Program-made: the position numbers and the translations under genes | From: Myxococcus stipitatus | Lineage (GTDB): Bacteria > Myxococcota > Myxococcia > Myxococcales > Myxococcaceae | Length of the DNA stretch: 64,000 nucleotides | Assembly (NCBI RefSeq): GCF_038561935.1 | Contig: NZ_CP102770.1 | Coordinates: 3,038,001 to 3,102,000, forward strand | Direction of reading: 5' to 3' | In this document: piece by piece, positions 16,921-25,608 of the stretch | Layout: each line of letters starts with the position of its first letter | How positions within the stretch are numbered: position 1 is the first letter of the stretch | Notes under the pieces: model-generated | Seen by the model: the letters and a program-made list of their open reading frames with translations, nothing else | Told to the model about the DNA's origin: nothing | Database searches by the model: none

Positions 16921-17841
16921 TCAGGCCGCGGGGCTCTGGCTCCTCGCCATCCGGGCGACATGCTCTCGCACGAAGCGCAGGGCCTCATCGTCCTCGGAGG
17001 TGGCGCGCCAGAGCAGCTCCAGGGGCGCGCCTTCCATCTCGAACGGGGGCTTCAGCGCGCGCAGGGCAGGGCGCAAGGCCATCACATGTCGCGCGACCAT
17101 CCCCGGCACCGTGGCCACCAGCGCGCTCCCTTCCACCAGGTCGCCGACGCCGTGGAACGACGGGATGGACACGCGGACCTTGCGCTGGAGTCCCAGCGCG
17201 TCCTCCACCACGCCGCGCAAGTCGCCGTTGTACGAGACGATGACGTGCTCGTGCTCCAGATAGCGCTCCAGCGTGAAGCGCTTCCCGGGCCGCGCGTGGC
17301 GCGGGTCGAACAGGCAGAGGAAGCCTTCGTGGAAGAGCCTGAGCCGGTGGATGTTCGGCGGCAGCTCATCCGCCACCGTCATCGCGAGGTCCACGGCGGA
17401 CGTGCTCAAGAGCATCCCCACGTTCCGGAACTGCGCGGGCACCACCACGAGCCGCATCTTCGGTGCCTCTCGTGCGAAGACCTCCAGCAGCCGGGGCAAC
17501 AGCCACGACTCGCTCGCGTCGGAGAGCCCCAGGCGCACCGTGCGCTCGCTCGAGCGCGGGTCGAACGTCGCGGGGGCCAGGGCCGCCTCGACCAGGGCCT
17601 CCACATGGGGACGCGCCGTGGCGAGAAGCCGCCGTCCTCGCGCACTCAGTTCCAGTCCTCGCCCACTGCGCACGAACAGCGGTGCCCCCACGGCGGACGT
17701 CAGCCGCCGGAGCGCCGCGCTCACCGCCGGCTGGGTGAGGTACAGCCGAGCGGCCGCCGCCGTGACGCTGCCCGCCTCCGCCACGACGACGAAGACTCGC
17801 AGCAGGTTCAGGTCGAGCGACTTCTCATAGAGGGCGTTCAT
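16921..17841 (-). CDS. LysR family transcriptional regulator
   Basis: A standard 306-residue LysR-type regulator. The winged helix-turn-helix is at about residues 9-67 (LRVFVVVAEAGSVTAAAARLYLTQPAVSAALRRL, with the usual Q-P-A-V-S recognition helix). A two-lobed periplasmic-binding-protein-like effector domain follows from about residue 95. The gene is divergent from the aldo/keto reductase gene with only 81 bases between starts, the classic arrangement for LysR regulation of its neighbour plus autorepression. The inducer is unknown. Confidence 0.92.
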   Translation of the reverse strand: MNALYEKSLDLNLLRVFVVVAEAGSVTAAAARLYLTQPAVSAALRRLTSAVGAPLFVRSGRGLELSARGRRLLATARPHVEALVEAALAPATFDPRSSERTVRLGLSDASESWLLPRLLEVFAREAPKMRLVVVPAQFRNVGMLLSTSAVDLAMTVADELPPNIHRLRLFHEGFLCLFDPRHARPGKRFTLERYLEHEHVIVSYNGDLRGVVEDALGLQRKVRVSIPSFHGVGDLVEGSALVATVPGMVARHVMALRPALRALKPPFEMEGAPLELLWRATSEDDEALRFVREHVARMARSQSPAA

Positions 17842-17922
17842 GTGAGGGATGCATCCTATTGATTGGATTCAAGAATGGCCATGCATGACATTTCCCGTGC
17901 CTCGATGAAACAGGAGATGCAC
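17842..17922. promoter_or_regulatory. Shared LysR/aldo-keto reductase promoter with paired ATGCAT sites
   Basis: This 81-base divergent intergenic region has two ATGCAT palindromes, at 17849-17854 and 17881-17886. Their 32-base spacing is about three helical turns and puts them on the same DNA face. That fits a LysR dimer-of-dimers. The role is inferred from position and symmetry only. Confidence 0.5.
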
Positions 17923-18906
17923 ATGGACACGACGAACACGGTGAAGCTGGGGAGCACGGGGCCGGAAGTCTTCCGGCTCGGGTTGGGTTGCATGGGCATG
18001 TCCGGGATGTATGGCGCCTCGGATGATGCGGAGAGCATCCGCACGATTCACGCCGCGATGGAGCGGGGCGTGACGCTGCTCGACACCGGGGATTTCTACG
18101 GCATGGGCCACAACGAGCTGCTCGTGGCCCGCGCCATCGCCGGACGCCGCGAGCGCGTCCAGCTCTCCGTCAAGTTCGGTGCGATGCGGGCACCGGATGG
18201 TGGCTGGGGCGGTATGGACCTGCGCCCCGCGGCCGTGAAGAACTTCGCCGCCTATTCGCTCAAGCGGCTGGGCGTCGACGTCATCGACATCTACCGGCCC
18301 GCCCGGCTGGACCCGAACGTCCCCATCGAGGAGTCCATCGGTGCCATCGCCGACCTGGTGAAGGCAGGCTACGTGCGGCACATCGCCCTGTCGGAGGTCA
18401 GCGCGGAGACGGTGCGGCGCGCCCAGCGCATCCACTCCATCGTCGACGTGCAGCTGGAGTACTCGCTCGCCAGCCGAGGCCCGGAGACAAGCCTCTTCCC
18501 CGCGCTGCGAGAGCTCGGCGTCGGTGCCACGCTCTACGGCGTCCTCTCGCGAGGGCTGCTCACGGGCAGCAAGCCCTCGGGTGCGGGGGACTTCCGCGCG
18601 TGGCTGCCTCGCTTCAGGGGTGAGCACCGGGAGACGAACGAGGCCTCGGTGCAGGCGCTGCACCGCTTCGCCCGGGAGCGCGACATGTCCCCCGCGCAGC
18701 TCGCCATCGCCTGGGTGCTCGCGCGTCAGCCCGGCTTCGTCCCCGTCATCGGCGCTCGCCGTGTCACTCAGCTCGAGGACGCGCTCACCGCCCTGGCGCG
18801 TCCGCTGTCCAGGGAGGACGTCACCGCCCTCGAGTCATTGGTGGCCTTCTCGGGAGAGCGGTACGGGGCCGAGCAGATGCACATGCTCGACAGTGAGCGC
18901 CCCTGA
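17923..18906 (+). CDS. Aldo/keto reductase
   Basis: A TIM-barrel NAD(P)H oxidoreductase of 327 residues. Tetrad residues visible are Asp and Tyr in LLDTGDFYGMG and Lys in LSVKFGAM. The position normally held by the catalytic His lies in IYRPARLD, where Ala-Arg replaces the common Leu-His-Arg; several family members share this, so activity may differ. The nucleotide-binding GARR segment is in PVIGARRVTQLEDAL. ATG 17923 has AGGAG six bases upstream and is preferred to upstream starts at 17863 and 17908. Divergent LysR gene as likely regulator. Confidence 0.88.
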   Translation: MDTTNTVKLGSTGPEVFRLGLGCMGMSGMYGASDDAESIRTIHAAMERGVTLLDTGDFYGMGHNELLVARAIAGRRERVQLSVKFGAMRAPDGGWGGMDLRPAAVKNFAAYSLKRLGVDVIDIYRPARLDPNVPIEESIGAIADLVKAGYVRHIALSEVSAETVRRAQRIHSIVDVQLEYSLASRGPETSLFPALRELGVGATLYGVLSRGLLTGSKPSGAGDFRAWLPRFRGEHRETNEASVQALHRFARERDMSPAQLAIAWVLARQPGFVPVIGARRVTQLEDALTALARPLSREDVTALESLVAFSGERYGAEQMHMLDSERP

Positions 18907-18938
18907 GTCGGAGTGTCTCTGGCGCATCGGGCCCTGGT

Positions 18939-18957
18939 GGTGAGCTTCGCGCTCACC
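18939..18957. terminator. Hairpin between convergent aldo-keto reductase and radical SAM genes
   Basis: GGTGAGC (18939-18945) and GCTCACC (18951-18957) form a perfect 7-base stem with a 5-base loop. The 3' arm spans the stop codon of the leftward radical SAM gene. Confidence 0.5.
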
Positions 18958-20391
18958 CCATGGGGTCGCGGAGGGCTCCTTCGTCCATCTCCCGCAGCTC
19001 GAGGACTCGCCGGTGGGCGAACAACCCGGCGATGGCGTCGGCGTAGAACATGCCCACGGGCGTCAGGTGCGCGATGCGGTCCGCGAAGGTGATGAGTCGA
19101 GCTTCCGTGAGGAGCTCGAAGTGCTCCGGGAAGTCCCAGAACGGGTTCGTTCCGAAGGAGCGCTCGTAGGCGTGGCAATCCACCTGGAGCCGAGCCAGGT
19201 TCCGGGTCAGGTGGAGCAGCCGCATGTCCATGGGGCTGTAGCGGAAGGCCCCGGCGACGGCGCTCTTCCCACGGCTCACCACCTGGGTGAAGGCCTCGCT
19301 CGAGGCCTCGTTCCGCCACTTGAGGGCGCTCATGTGGCCGTTCAACTTGAACGTGGAGATGGCTCCAGGACCAAAGCCGATGGCATCCCGGGTCGCGGGG
19401 TCGAAGCTCGCGACCTCGTAGATGAAACGTCGAGGACTCCGAGCCACGTCCGCGCGCTCGAAGTTCGTGAGCGTGGTCTGGACGTAGCCTCGCGTCAGCA
19501 ACCTCTCGCGGACGGCCAACCACGTCTCCAGGGCTTGTCCTCCCTCTGGCATGGCCTGGACCAGGTCCTCCTCTCCCGCCCACTCGGAGTCCAGCTCCGC
19601 GGTCAGCACCAGGTTGTACATGCAGATCTGGTCGAGCCCCAGCTCGATGGCCCGCTCGACATCCGCCAGGGCGTGCTCGCTCCGCATCCCTGGCAGATTG
19701 AAGAGCAGGTCTCCGGAGACCGTGAAGCCTCGCCGATGGGCGGACTCGATGACCTGGCGGATGTCAGCGACGTCGCCAAAGGCATCGCGGCCCATGCGAC
19801 GCAGCCAGTCCGGGTCGAACGTCTGGATGCCCATGCTGATGCGCCGATGCCGGACCGGCGTGTCGGCCAGGACCTCGAGCAAGGCCTCCTGGCGAAGCAG
19901 GAAGTACTTGGGGACGCCCTCGAGAGAGAGCTCCGCGCCCTTCAGGTCGAAGGCCGCCGCGAGGCATTCCAGCAAGCGCTTCATCTCCGCGGGCGGCGTC
20001 AGGTTGGCGGTTCCCCCGCCCAGATAGACCGCGTCGACCGTGCGCTTCCCAGCTCCGGCAAGGTGTCGAGCGTCTGCTCGATTTCGCGTGCGACCTGCGC
20101 GACGACGCGCCGCATCGGCTCGTTGGCGAAGGACTCGTGCGGAAAGGTACAGAAGCCACACCCCTTCACCTTGGGATTGCAGAACGTGTGCGGAAGGACT
20201 CCGACGATGAGCGGTCGGGTGTGGTCGAACCCGTGCATCAGGAAGGGGGCCAGGCCCTCATGCGGGCGTTTCAGCACGGGGGCCATGGGATAGCCCTCCA
20301 GCAAGCGATGACGCTGGGGACGGGACATCCGCCGCTCCAGCTCACGACGAAGCTCGCCCTGGGACTCCAGGGCATGAGGCTCCGAACTCAC
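18953..20391 (-). pseudogene. Radical SAM, HemN-like (coproporphyrinogen oxidase family) gene, frameshifted
   Basis: Two frames together encode one HemN-like radical SAM protein. The first part starts at GTG 20391 (AGGAGGTGCCAC before it) and carries the cluster motif CNPKVKGCGFC. It fails after DTLPELG. The second frame continues with VDAVYLGGGTANL, SLEGVPKYF, the MGIQTFD segment and a C-terminal HemN-like domain to 18953. Adding one G to the GGG run (plus-strand CCC at 20048-20050) joins the frames as LPELGKRTVDAVYLGGGTAN, which reads naturally. As given the gene is broken, either truly or by a sequence error. A TetR gene diverges from it across palindromic operators. Confidence 0.85.
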
Positions 20392-20424
20392 GTGGCACCT
20401 CCTGGGTGATGCTCCTGATTGGAT

Positions 20425-20462
20425 TGACTTACAGAGTAAGTTTATGGCGTAAGTCTGTCAAG
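20425..20462. promoter_or_regulatory. Divergent promoter with TetR-type operators
   Basis: CTTAC-AGA-GTAAG (20429-20441) is a perfect palindrome. GACTTAC (20427-20433) also pairs with GTAAGTC (20450-20456). A minus-strand TTGACA (20462-20457) and a plus-strand TTGACT (20425-20430) could be -35 boxes of the two divergent genes, with the palindromes between them. Binding by the adjacent TetR protein is inferred. Confidence 0.65.
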
Positions 20463-20470
20463 GGAGGCAG

Positions 20471-21133
20471 ATGAAGAAGACCGGCAAGCGCGAAGCACTC
20501 TCGAGGACACGCATCCTTCAAACGGCCCTGGCCCTCGTGGACCGCGAAGGACTGGAGGCGGTGTCGATGCGGCGGGTGGGGGAGGAGCTGGGCGTGGAGG
20601 CGATGTCCCTCTACAACCATGTGGCCAACAAGGCGGCCATCCTCGACGGCATCCTGGAGGCGGTCCTCGCCGAGCTGCCGGTGATGGAGCCGGCCTCCAC
20701 GTGGCAGGAGACGCTGCGACACCGGGCATACGCCCTGCGCTCCACGCTCCGCGCGCATCCGAAGGTGCTGCCGCTCTTCTCCACGCGCCCGGCGGCGACG
20801 CCCGCATCCATCGCCCACATCGAGCAGGCGCTCGGCGTCTTGATGGAGGCCGGGTTCTCCCAGCGGGATGCGGTGAGCGCGTTCCAGGTCGTGTTCGCGT
20901 TCGTGGTTGGTCATTCCATGACCAGCTACCTGCAGACCCGGCCGGACGAAGACGCGCCCCCCGCCTATGAGCGCCTGAGCGAAGCGGACTTCCCCCGCAT
21001 GCGCGCGCTGACGCGGCTGGAGGAGCGCCGCGACGTCGAAGAGGAGTTCCAGTTCGGACTGGAGGCGATGTTCATCGGGCTCACCGCGAGCCTCCCGCCG
21101 AAGCAGGAGAAGCCACGAAGTCCCGCTCCGTGA
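20471..21133 (+). CDS. TetR/AcrR family transcriptional regulator
   Basis: A 220-residue repressor. The N-terminal helix-turn-helix (about 12-58) contains ILQTALALVDREGLEAVSM and the recognition helix region VEAMSLYNHVANKAAIL, with the S-L-Y-x-H-V signature of the TetR family. The rest is an all-helical ligand-binding domain of the TetR_C type. GGGAGGCAG lies just before the ATG. It diverges from the HemN-like gene over a 79-base region with clear palindromes, so it probably represses that gene and itself. Ligand unknown. Confidence 0.92.
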   Translation: MKKTGKREALSRTRILQTALALVDREGLEAVSMRRVGEELGVEAMSLYNHVANKAAILDGILEAVLAELPVMEPASTWQETLRHRAYALRSTLRAHPKVLPLFSTRPAATPASIAHIEQALGVLMEAGFSQRDAVSAFQVVFAFVVGHSMTSYLQTRPDEDAPPAYERLSEADFPRMRALTRLEERRDVEEEFQFGLEAMFIGLTASLPPKQEKPRSPAP

Positions 21134-21225
21134 TGGAACCATGATGGAACCACGAGCCTCGCGTGCGCAGCGAGGCCCGTGCTGTCTGGATGATGGCCAC
21201 CTCTCGAAGCTCCGAGGTGGTCTTC

Positions 21226-23322
21226 ATGAATATGGCCTTCGCCCGACTGTCGTGCGGGCTCCTGGTGTTGCTCGCCTCACAGTCACTCGCTCAGCCCAGC
21301 ACCATCATGGGCGCTGTCCTCGATGTCCAGAGTCGACAGCCCATCGCTGATGTGGTGGTCAGCGCGACGTCGCCGAGTCTTCAAGGCGAGAAGAGCGTCC
21401 TCACCAATGCACGGGGGGAATACCTCATCCCTGAGCTTCCTCCAGGTGTGTATGTCCTTCGATTCGAGAGGGAGTCGTACAGGCCCTACTCGCGCGCCGA
21501 CGTGCAGTTGCGGCTCAACCGCACCATCCGCGTCAACGTCGAGCTGCACCCTGAATCACTGAGCGAGTCGATAGCGATTGTGGGGGTCCCCCCGAACATC
21601 GACGTGGGCTCCACGACCACGGGCGTCAATCTGGACCGTGAGTTCATCAAGCGGGGACAGAGCGTCCAGCCGGGTCCTTCCCCCGATGCGCCGGCCCAGC
21701 TGGCCCCGAGCGGCCAGTCCGATTCGTACGGGGCACCCATCGCGGTGGAGAGCATCGTGGCGGTCGCGCCGCCCCCGCCCCAGCACAACGCCTCTCCCGC
21801 CATGCCTGGCATGTCGATGACGCTGCGGGTGCATCCGCTCCCCGCGCAGCAGGAGTCCCGCCCGCCTCCGCGCCGCGAGCCGACGACCCGCGCGGACTTC
21901 TACGCGATGTACTTCAAGGGGTACGGGGTGAACCCCACGGTGAACCCGAAGGAGGAGCGTTTCTCCACGTTCTCCGTGGACACGGATACGGCCTCGTACT
22001 CGCTCACCCGCAGCTACCTGAATCGCCACGTCATGCCCGATGAGCGCGCCGTGCGCGTGGAGGAGTTCGTCAACACTTTCGACTATGGCTACGCCAACGC
22101 GAAGGACGCGCCCTTCGGTGTCCACGTGGAGGGCTTTCCCTCTCCGGTGCGCACGGGCTACCAGGTGCTGCGCATCGGCGTGAAGGCGCGCGAGGTGCCC
22201 GCGGCCGAGCGCAAGTCCAGTCACCTCGTCTTCGTCATCGACGTGTCTGGCTCCATGTCGATGGAGAACCGCCTGGGGTTGGTGAAGCAGGCCTTGCGCA
22301 TGCTGGTGATGGAGCTGGACGAGCGGGACCGGGTGTCGATCGTCGTGTATGGCTCGGAGGCCCGGCAGGTCCTGCCGCCCACGAGCGCGCTCGAGAAGGA
22401 CCGGCTGCTGAGCGCCATCAATGGACTCCGGACGGAGGGCTCGACCAATGCCGAGGCGGGGCTGACGTTGGGGTATCGCATCGCCGTCGAGCACCTGCGC
22501 GAGGGCGGCATCAACCGCGTCATCCTCTGCTCGGATGGTGTCGCCAACGTGGGGGTCTCCGACGCGGATGGCATCTGGGCCCAGGTGAAGAACCTCGCGG
22601 CCCGAGGCATCACCTTGTCGACGGTGGGCTTCGGCATGGGCAACTACAATGACGTCCTGATGGAGCGGCTGTCCCACGTGGGGGAGGGGAACTACGCCTA
22701 CGTGGACGACTTGAAGGAGGCCCACCGCGTCTTCGTGCGCAACCTCACGGGGACGCTCCAGGTGGTGGCCAAGGACGTGAAGCTCCAGGTGGAGTTCGAC
22801 CCGAAGGAGGTCGCGCTGTACCGGCTGCTGGGCTACGAGAACCGCGCGCTGACGGCGGAGCAGTTCCGCGATGACCGCGTGGACGCGGGCGAGGTCGGGG
22901 CGGGCCACTCCGTGACCGCCCTCTACGAAGTGAAGCCACGAGCGAATGCGCGGAAGCTGGGCACGCTGCGCATCCGTTACAAGGCGCCGGAGGGCGGAGC
23001 CTCGAAGGAGCTGGCGACACCGATGTACGCGGCCTCGCTGCGTCCGAGCTATGCCCAGACCCGGGAGTCCACGCGACTGGCCTATGTGGCCTCCGCCTTC
23101 GCGGAGAAGCTGAGAGGCTCGTACTGGACGCGGCCCCTGACGTACGACACCCTGCTCGAGCTGTGGAGCAACGTGGGGTTGGAGCTCAGGCAGCGCGCGG
23201 ACGTGAGCGAGCTGGGTGAGCTCATCCGCAGGGCCAGTACGCTGGACCGCCGCGTGGACCCGTTCGAGGACTTTGCTCCCCTGAAGAGCATGGACTTCGA
23301 CCGCGCACCCTCGGGGGCCTGA
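21226..23322 (+). CDS. Exported von Willebrand factor A (YfbK-like) protein with carboxypeptidase-regulatory-like N-terminus
   Basis: A 698-residue secreted protein with a signal peptide to about residue 23. A CarboxypepD-regulatory-like beta-domain (about 25-105, GAVLDVQSRQPIADVVVSAT) comes first. A short stretch then reads like the start of a TonB-receptor plug (VDVGSTTTGVNLDREFI). After a Pro-rich linker come the YfbK-type N-terminal region (RFSTFSVDTDTASYSL), the VWA domain with the intact MIDAS DVSGSMS, and a DUF3520-like C-terminus. VWA domains bind divalent metal and a partner protein. ATG 21226 has GAGGTGG upstream; the frame is open to 21163. Confidence 0.88.
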   Translation: MNMAFARLSCGLLVLLASQSLAQPSTIMGAVLDVQSRQPIADVVVSATSPSLQGEKSVLTNARGEYLIPELPPGVYVLRFERESYRPYSRADVQLRLNRTIRVNVELHPESLSESIAIVGVPPNIDVGSTTTGVNLDREFIKRGQSVQPGPSPDAPAQLAPSGQSDSYGAPIAVESIVAVAPPPPQHNASPAMPGMSMTLRVHPLPAQQESRPPPRREPTTRADFYAMYFKGYGVNPTVNPKEERFSTFSVDTDTASYSLTRSYLNRHVMPDERAVRVEEFVNTFDYGYANAKDAPFGVHVEGFPSPVRTGYQVLRIGVKAREVPAAERKSSHLVFVIDVSGSMSMENRLGLVKQALRMLVMELDERDRVSIVVYGSEARQVLPPTSALEKDRLLSAINGLRTEGSTNAEAGLTLGYRIAVEHLREGGINRVILCSDGVANVGVSDADGIWAQVKNLAARGITLSTVGFGMGNYNDVLMERLSHVGEGNYAYVDDLKEAHRVFVRNLTGTLQVVAKDVKLQVEFDPKEVALYRLLGYENRALTAEQFRDDRVDAGEVGAGHSVTALYEVKPRANARKLGTLRIRYKAPEGGASKELATPMYAASLRPSYAQTRESTRLAYVASAFAEKLRGSYWTRPLTYDTLLELWSNVGLELRQRADVSELGELIRRASTLDRRVDPFEDFAPLKSMDFDRAPSGA

Positions 23323-23381
23323 GCGGTATCGCCACTTGCACCTGGCCCTTGGGGCTCCCGCTCGGATTCTCGACGGCGAGC

Positions 23382-25211
23382 CTAGGGGCTACCCCGCGCG
23401 CTGCGCTCGTGCGCGCGGGCCTGCTCCTCGTGGTCCAGCGCGCGATGGGCCAGGGCCAGCGCCCGGTGCGCACGAGGGGCGTCCGCGACGCGCTTCAGGG
23501 CCTCCTCGAGCGAGGGCAGTGCCTCCGCCGCGCGGCCGAGCTCGACGAGGACTTCGCCCAGCTCCAGCCGCGTGTCGCCGGACGACGGGGACAGGCGTGC
23601 CGCCTCCTGGAAGGACGCGAGGGCCGCTTCCTTTGCACCCATTCGCCTGTGCGCGAGGCCCAGGATGAAGTGGAAGCCGGAGGCGTCTGGATGGGCACGC
23701 ACCGCCGCCATCATGAGCTCCCGCGCCTGGGCTGGTCGGCCCGCGTCCACGTACGCCCGCGCGAGCTGGCTCGCGGCGCCCAGGTGCTCGGGCTGGAGCA
23801 TGTGTGCGCGCTCCAGGGCGAGGATGGCCTCCTCCGCCTCGCCCGCGCGCAGCAGGGCCTCTCCCAGCTGGACGAGCGGCGTCACCGCTCCAGGCGAGGA
23901 CTCCACCGCGTTCACCCACAAGGTCACATCGCTCTGCCACGTTCCAATCTGGGCCTCCGTCCTCAGGGTGGCCCCCAGGAACACCACCAGCCCGAGCGCC
24001 CACGCGACCGCCGGACGCGCCAGCTTCGTCACGGGCCCCCAGGCACAGGCCGCGAGCAGACAGAAGCCAGCGGAGGGCAAGTACAGGTAGCGCTCCGCCA
24101 CCGCGCTCTCGCTCAGCGCGCGCAGGTGGAGGGCCGGCAGGAGAGGCAACGTCAGCCACGCGATGCTCAGCCACGCGGCAGGCGCGCGCCGCCGGAGCAC
24201 GACGAGCCCGGCGCCCATTCCCAGTGCCACCGCGACTCCCGCGAGCACGCGCCCGTCCACCACGGAGGTCGCCGGCTCGAATGGGTGGAAGACGCTGAGC
24301 ACCCCGGGCCACAGGAGGAGGCTCGCGTGGTGGGCCAGCAGCGGGAAGGCATTGAGGAAGGCGATGTCTCGCGGGAGGGTGTCCCAGCCGCTGTTCACGC
24401 TGGCCCAGCCCACCGCGTTGAGCCGGAGCACGGCATAGAGCAGCACCGCGACGCCGAGCGGCCCGAAGCGCCAGGCCCGCTCCCGCCACACGTCCGCGTT
24501 CTTCTGGTCCGTCGCCATCAGCTCCCATGCGGCCAGCATGGGCAGCAGCATCACCGCCGGCTCCTTGAAGAGCGCCGCCACCAGCCACAGCGCCGCTCCC
24601 GCCACGGCGCGGAGAGGTGGCAGGGGCCGCGAGGTGAGCAGCCACAGCACGCCCAGCCCCGCCGTCGCCGCGGCCATGTCCATGAGCGCGCTCACCCATG
24701 CCACGGTCTCCACGTGCACCGGGTGGACGGCGAAGAGCAGCCCCGCGGCGAGCGCAGTGGCCACCGAGCCCGCGGCCATCCGCCGCGCCAGCGCCCACAC
24801 CGTCAGCGACGCCGTGGCGTGCAGCAGGACAGGTGCCAGGTGGTAGGCCCACGTCGCCATCCCCGCGACGCCGTGGATGGCCAGCAGGAGGACGTGCACG
24901 AGGGGGCGATAGAAGGCCCGGCTTCCCTCGGCGTTCGGGATGAAGCCGAAGACCTGCTGCGTGAAGATGTCCCCCAGCCACGCGGGAGAGCGAATCCAGG
25001 GGTTGGCCTCCACGAGCGGGAAGTCGTCATAGACGAAGCCCAACCCCAAGGCCGGGGCGTACACCGCGAGCGCGGCCAGCACGACGAGCGCGGCCTGGAG
25101 GCTGGGGCGGAGCGGGGAGGCCTCGGGCGCCGCGTCTCCTCCGGTCGAGGTGTCTCCAGGAGGAGCCAGAGGGGCGGAGGCGGACGGGCTGGACGGGGAG
25201 GGTGACGACAT
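23382..25211 (-). CDS. TMTC-like GT-C glycosyltransferase with C-terminal TPRs
   Basis: A 609-residue integral membrane protein. About 10-11 hydrophobic spans cover residues 35-425. The first extracytoplasmic loop has YDDFPLVEAN, the acidic motif typical of GT-C enzymes using polyprenyl-linked sugars, and AERYLYLPSAG matches the conserved segment of TMTC-type protein O-mannosyltransferases. The last 180 residues are tetratricopeptide repeats (LVQLGEALLRAGEAEEAIL, GAKEAALASFQEAARLSP). Activity on secreted proteins or glycans is likely, with the exact donor unknown. Start ATG 25211 lacks a strong ribosome binding site. Confidence 0.85.
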   Translation of the reverse strand: MSSPSPSSPSASAPLAPPGDTSTGGDAAPEASPLRPSLQAALVVLAALAVYAPALGLGFVYDDFPLVEANPWIRSPAWLGDIFTQQVFGFIPNAEGSRAFYRPLVHVLLLAIHGVAGMATWAYHLAPVLLHATASLTVWALARRMAAGSVATALAAGLLFAVHPVHVETVAWVSALMDMAAATAGLGVLWLLTSRPLPPLRAVAGAALWLVAALFKEPAVMLLPMLAAWELMATDQKNADVWRERAWRFGPLGVAVLLYAVLRLNAVGWASVNSGWDTLPRDIAFLNAFPLLAHHASLLLWPGVLSVFHPFEPATSVVDGRVLAGVAVALGMGAGLVVLRRRAPAAWLSIAWLTLPLLPALHLRALSESAVAERYLYLPSAGFCLLAACAWGPVTKLARPAVAWALGLVVFLGATLRTEAQIGTWQSDVTLWVNAVESSPGAVTPLVQLGEALLRAGEAEEAILALERAHMLQPEHLGAASQLARAYVDAGRPAQARELMMAAVRAHPDASGFHFILGLAHRRMGAKEAALASFQEAARLSPSSGDTRLELGEVLVELGRAAEALPSLEEALKRVADAPRAHRALALAHRALDHEEQARAHERSARGSP

Positions 25212-25310
25212 GGCGCCGCGCGAGCATGCCGTGGGATGGCCCCCGAGACCATCCCGCTGGCCAACCTGGCGCATGCCTGCCCTCCTGTAAGGCCCGGGGA
25301 GGGGCCTGGC

Positions 25311-25601
25311 TCATGGGCGCCGTGGCCCCAGGCGGGCGACCCGACTCACGGTTCCATCCAGGGCCATGCGGCCAATCTGGCCCGCGATGATTTCGACGAA
25401 CCTGATGGCGTCCGACCCCGCGGTCGCGCCGACGGGCCCCGCGCCGGGCGTCGGGAGCGGGAAGAAGGGGACGGTGCCACCCAGGGTCATCCTGCCGAGG
25501 GCATTCGTCTTGTTGAGGGTGAACCAGAGGGCTCCGTCCGCGCCCGTCGTGATGTTGTAGGGACCCCGGCCGTCGTCGCGGATGAAGGACTCGCGAAACT
25601 C
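25311..25601 (-). pseudogene. Remnant of a streptogramin-lyase (Vgb)-like beta-propeller
   Basis: About 95 residues in one frame match two blades of a Vgb-type propeller. GPYNITTGADGALWFTL, NALGRMTLGG and AGQIGRMALDGTV follow the family repeat (GPDGALWFTE, N-x-IGRI, DG). The second blade has lost residues (GSDAIRFVEI replaces GPDGAIWFVE). There is no start codon in a sensible place, and the match begins right at the stop of the upstream metalloprotease gene. It therefore looks like the 3' stump of a gene lost by deletion. Confidence 0.7.
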
Positions 25602-25608
25602 CGATGGG

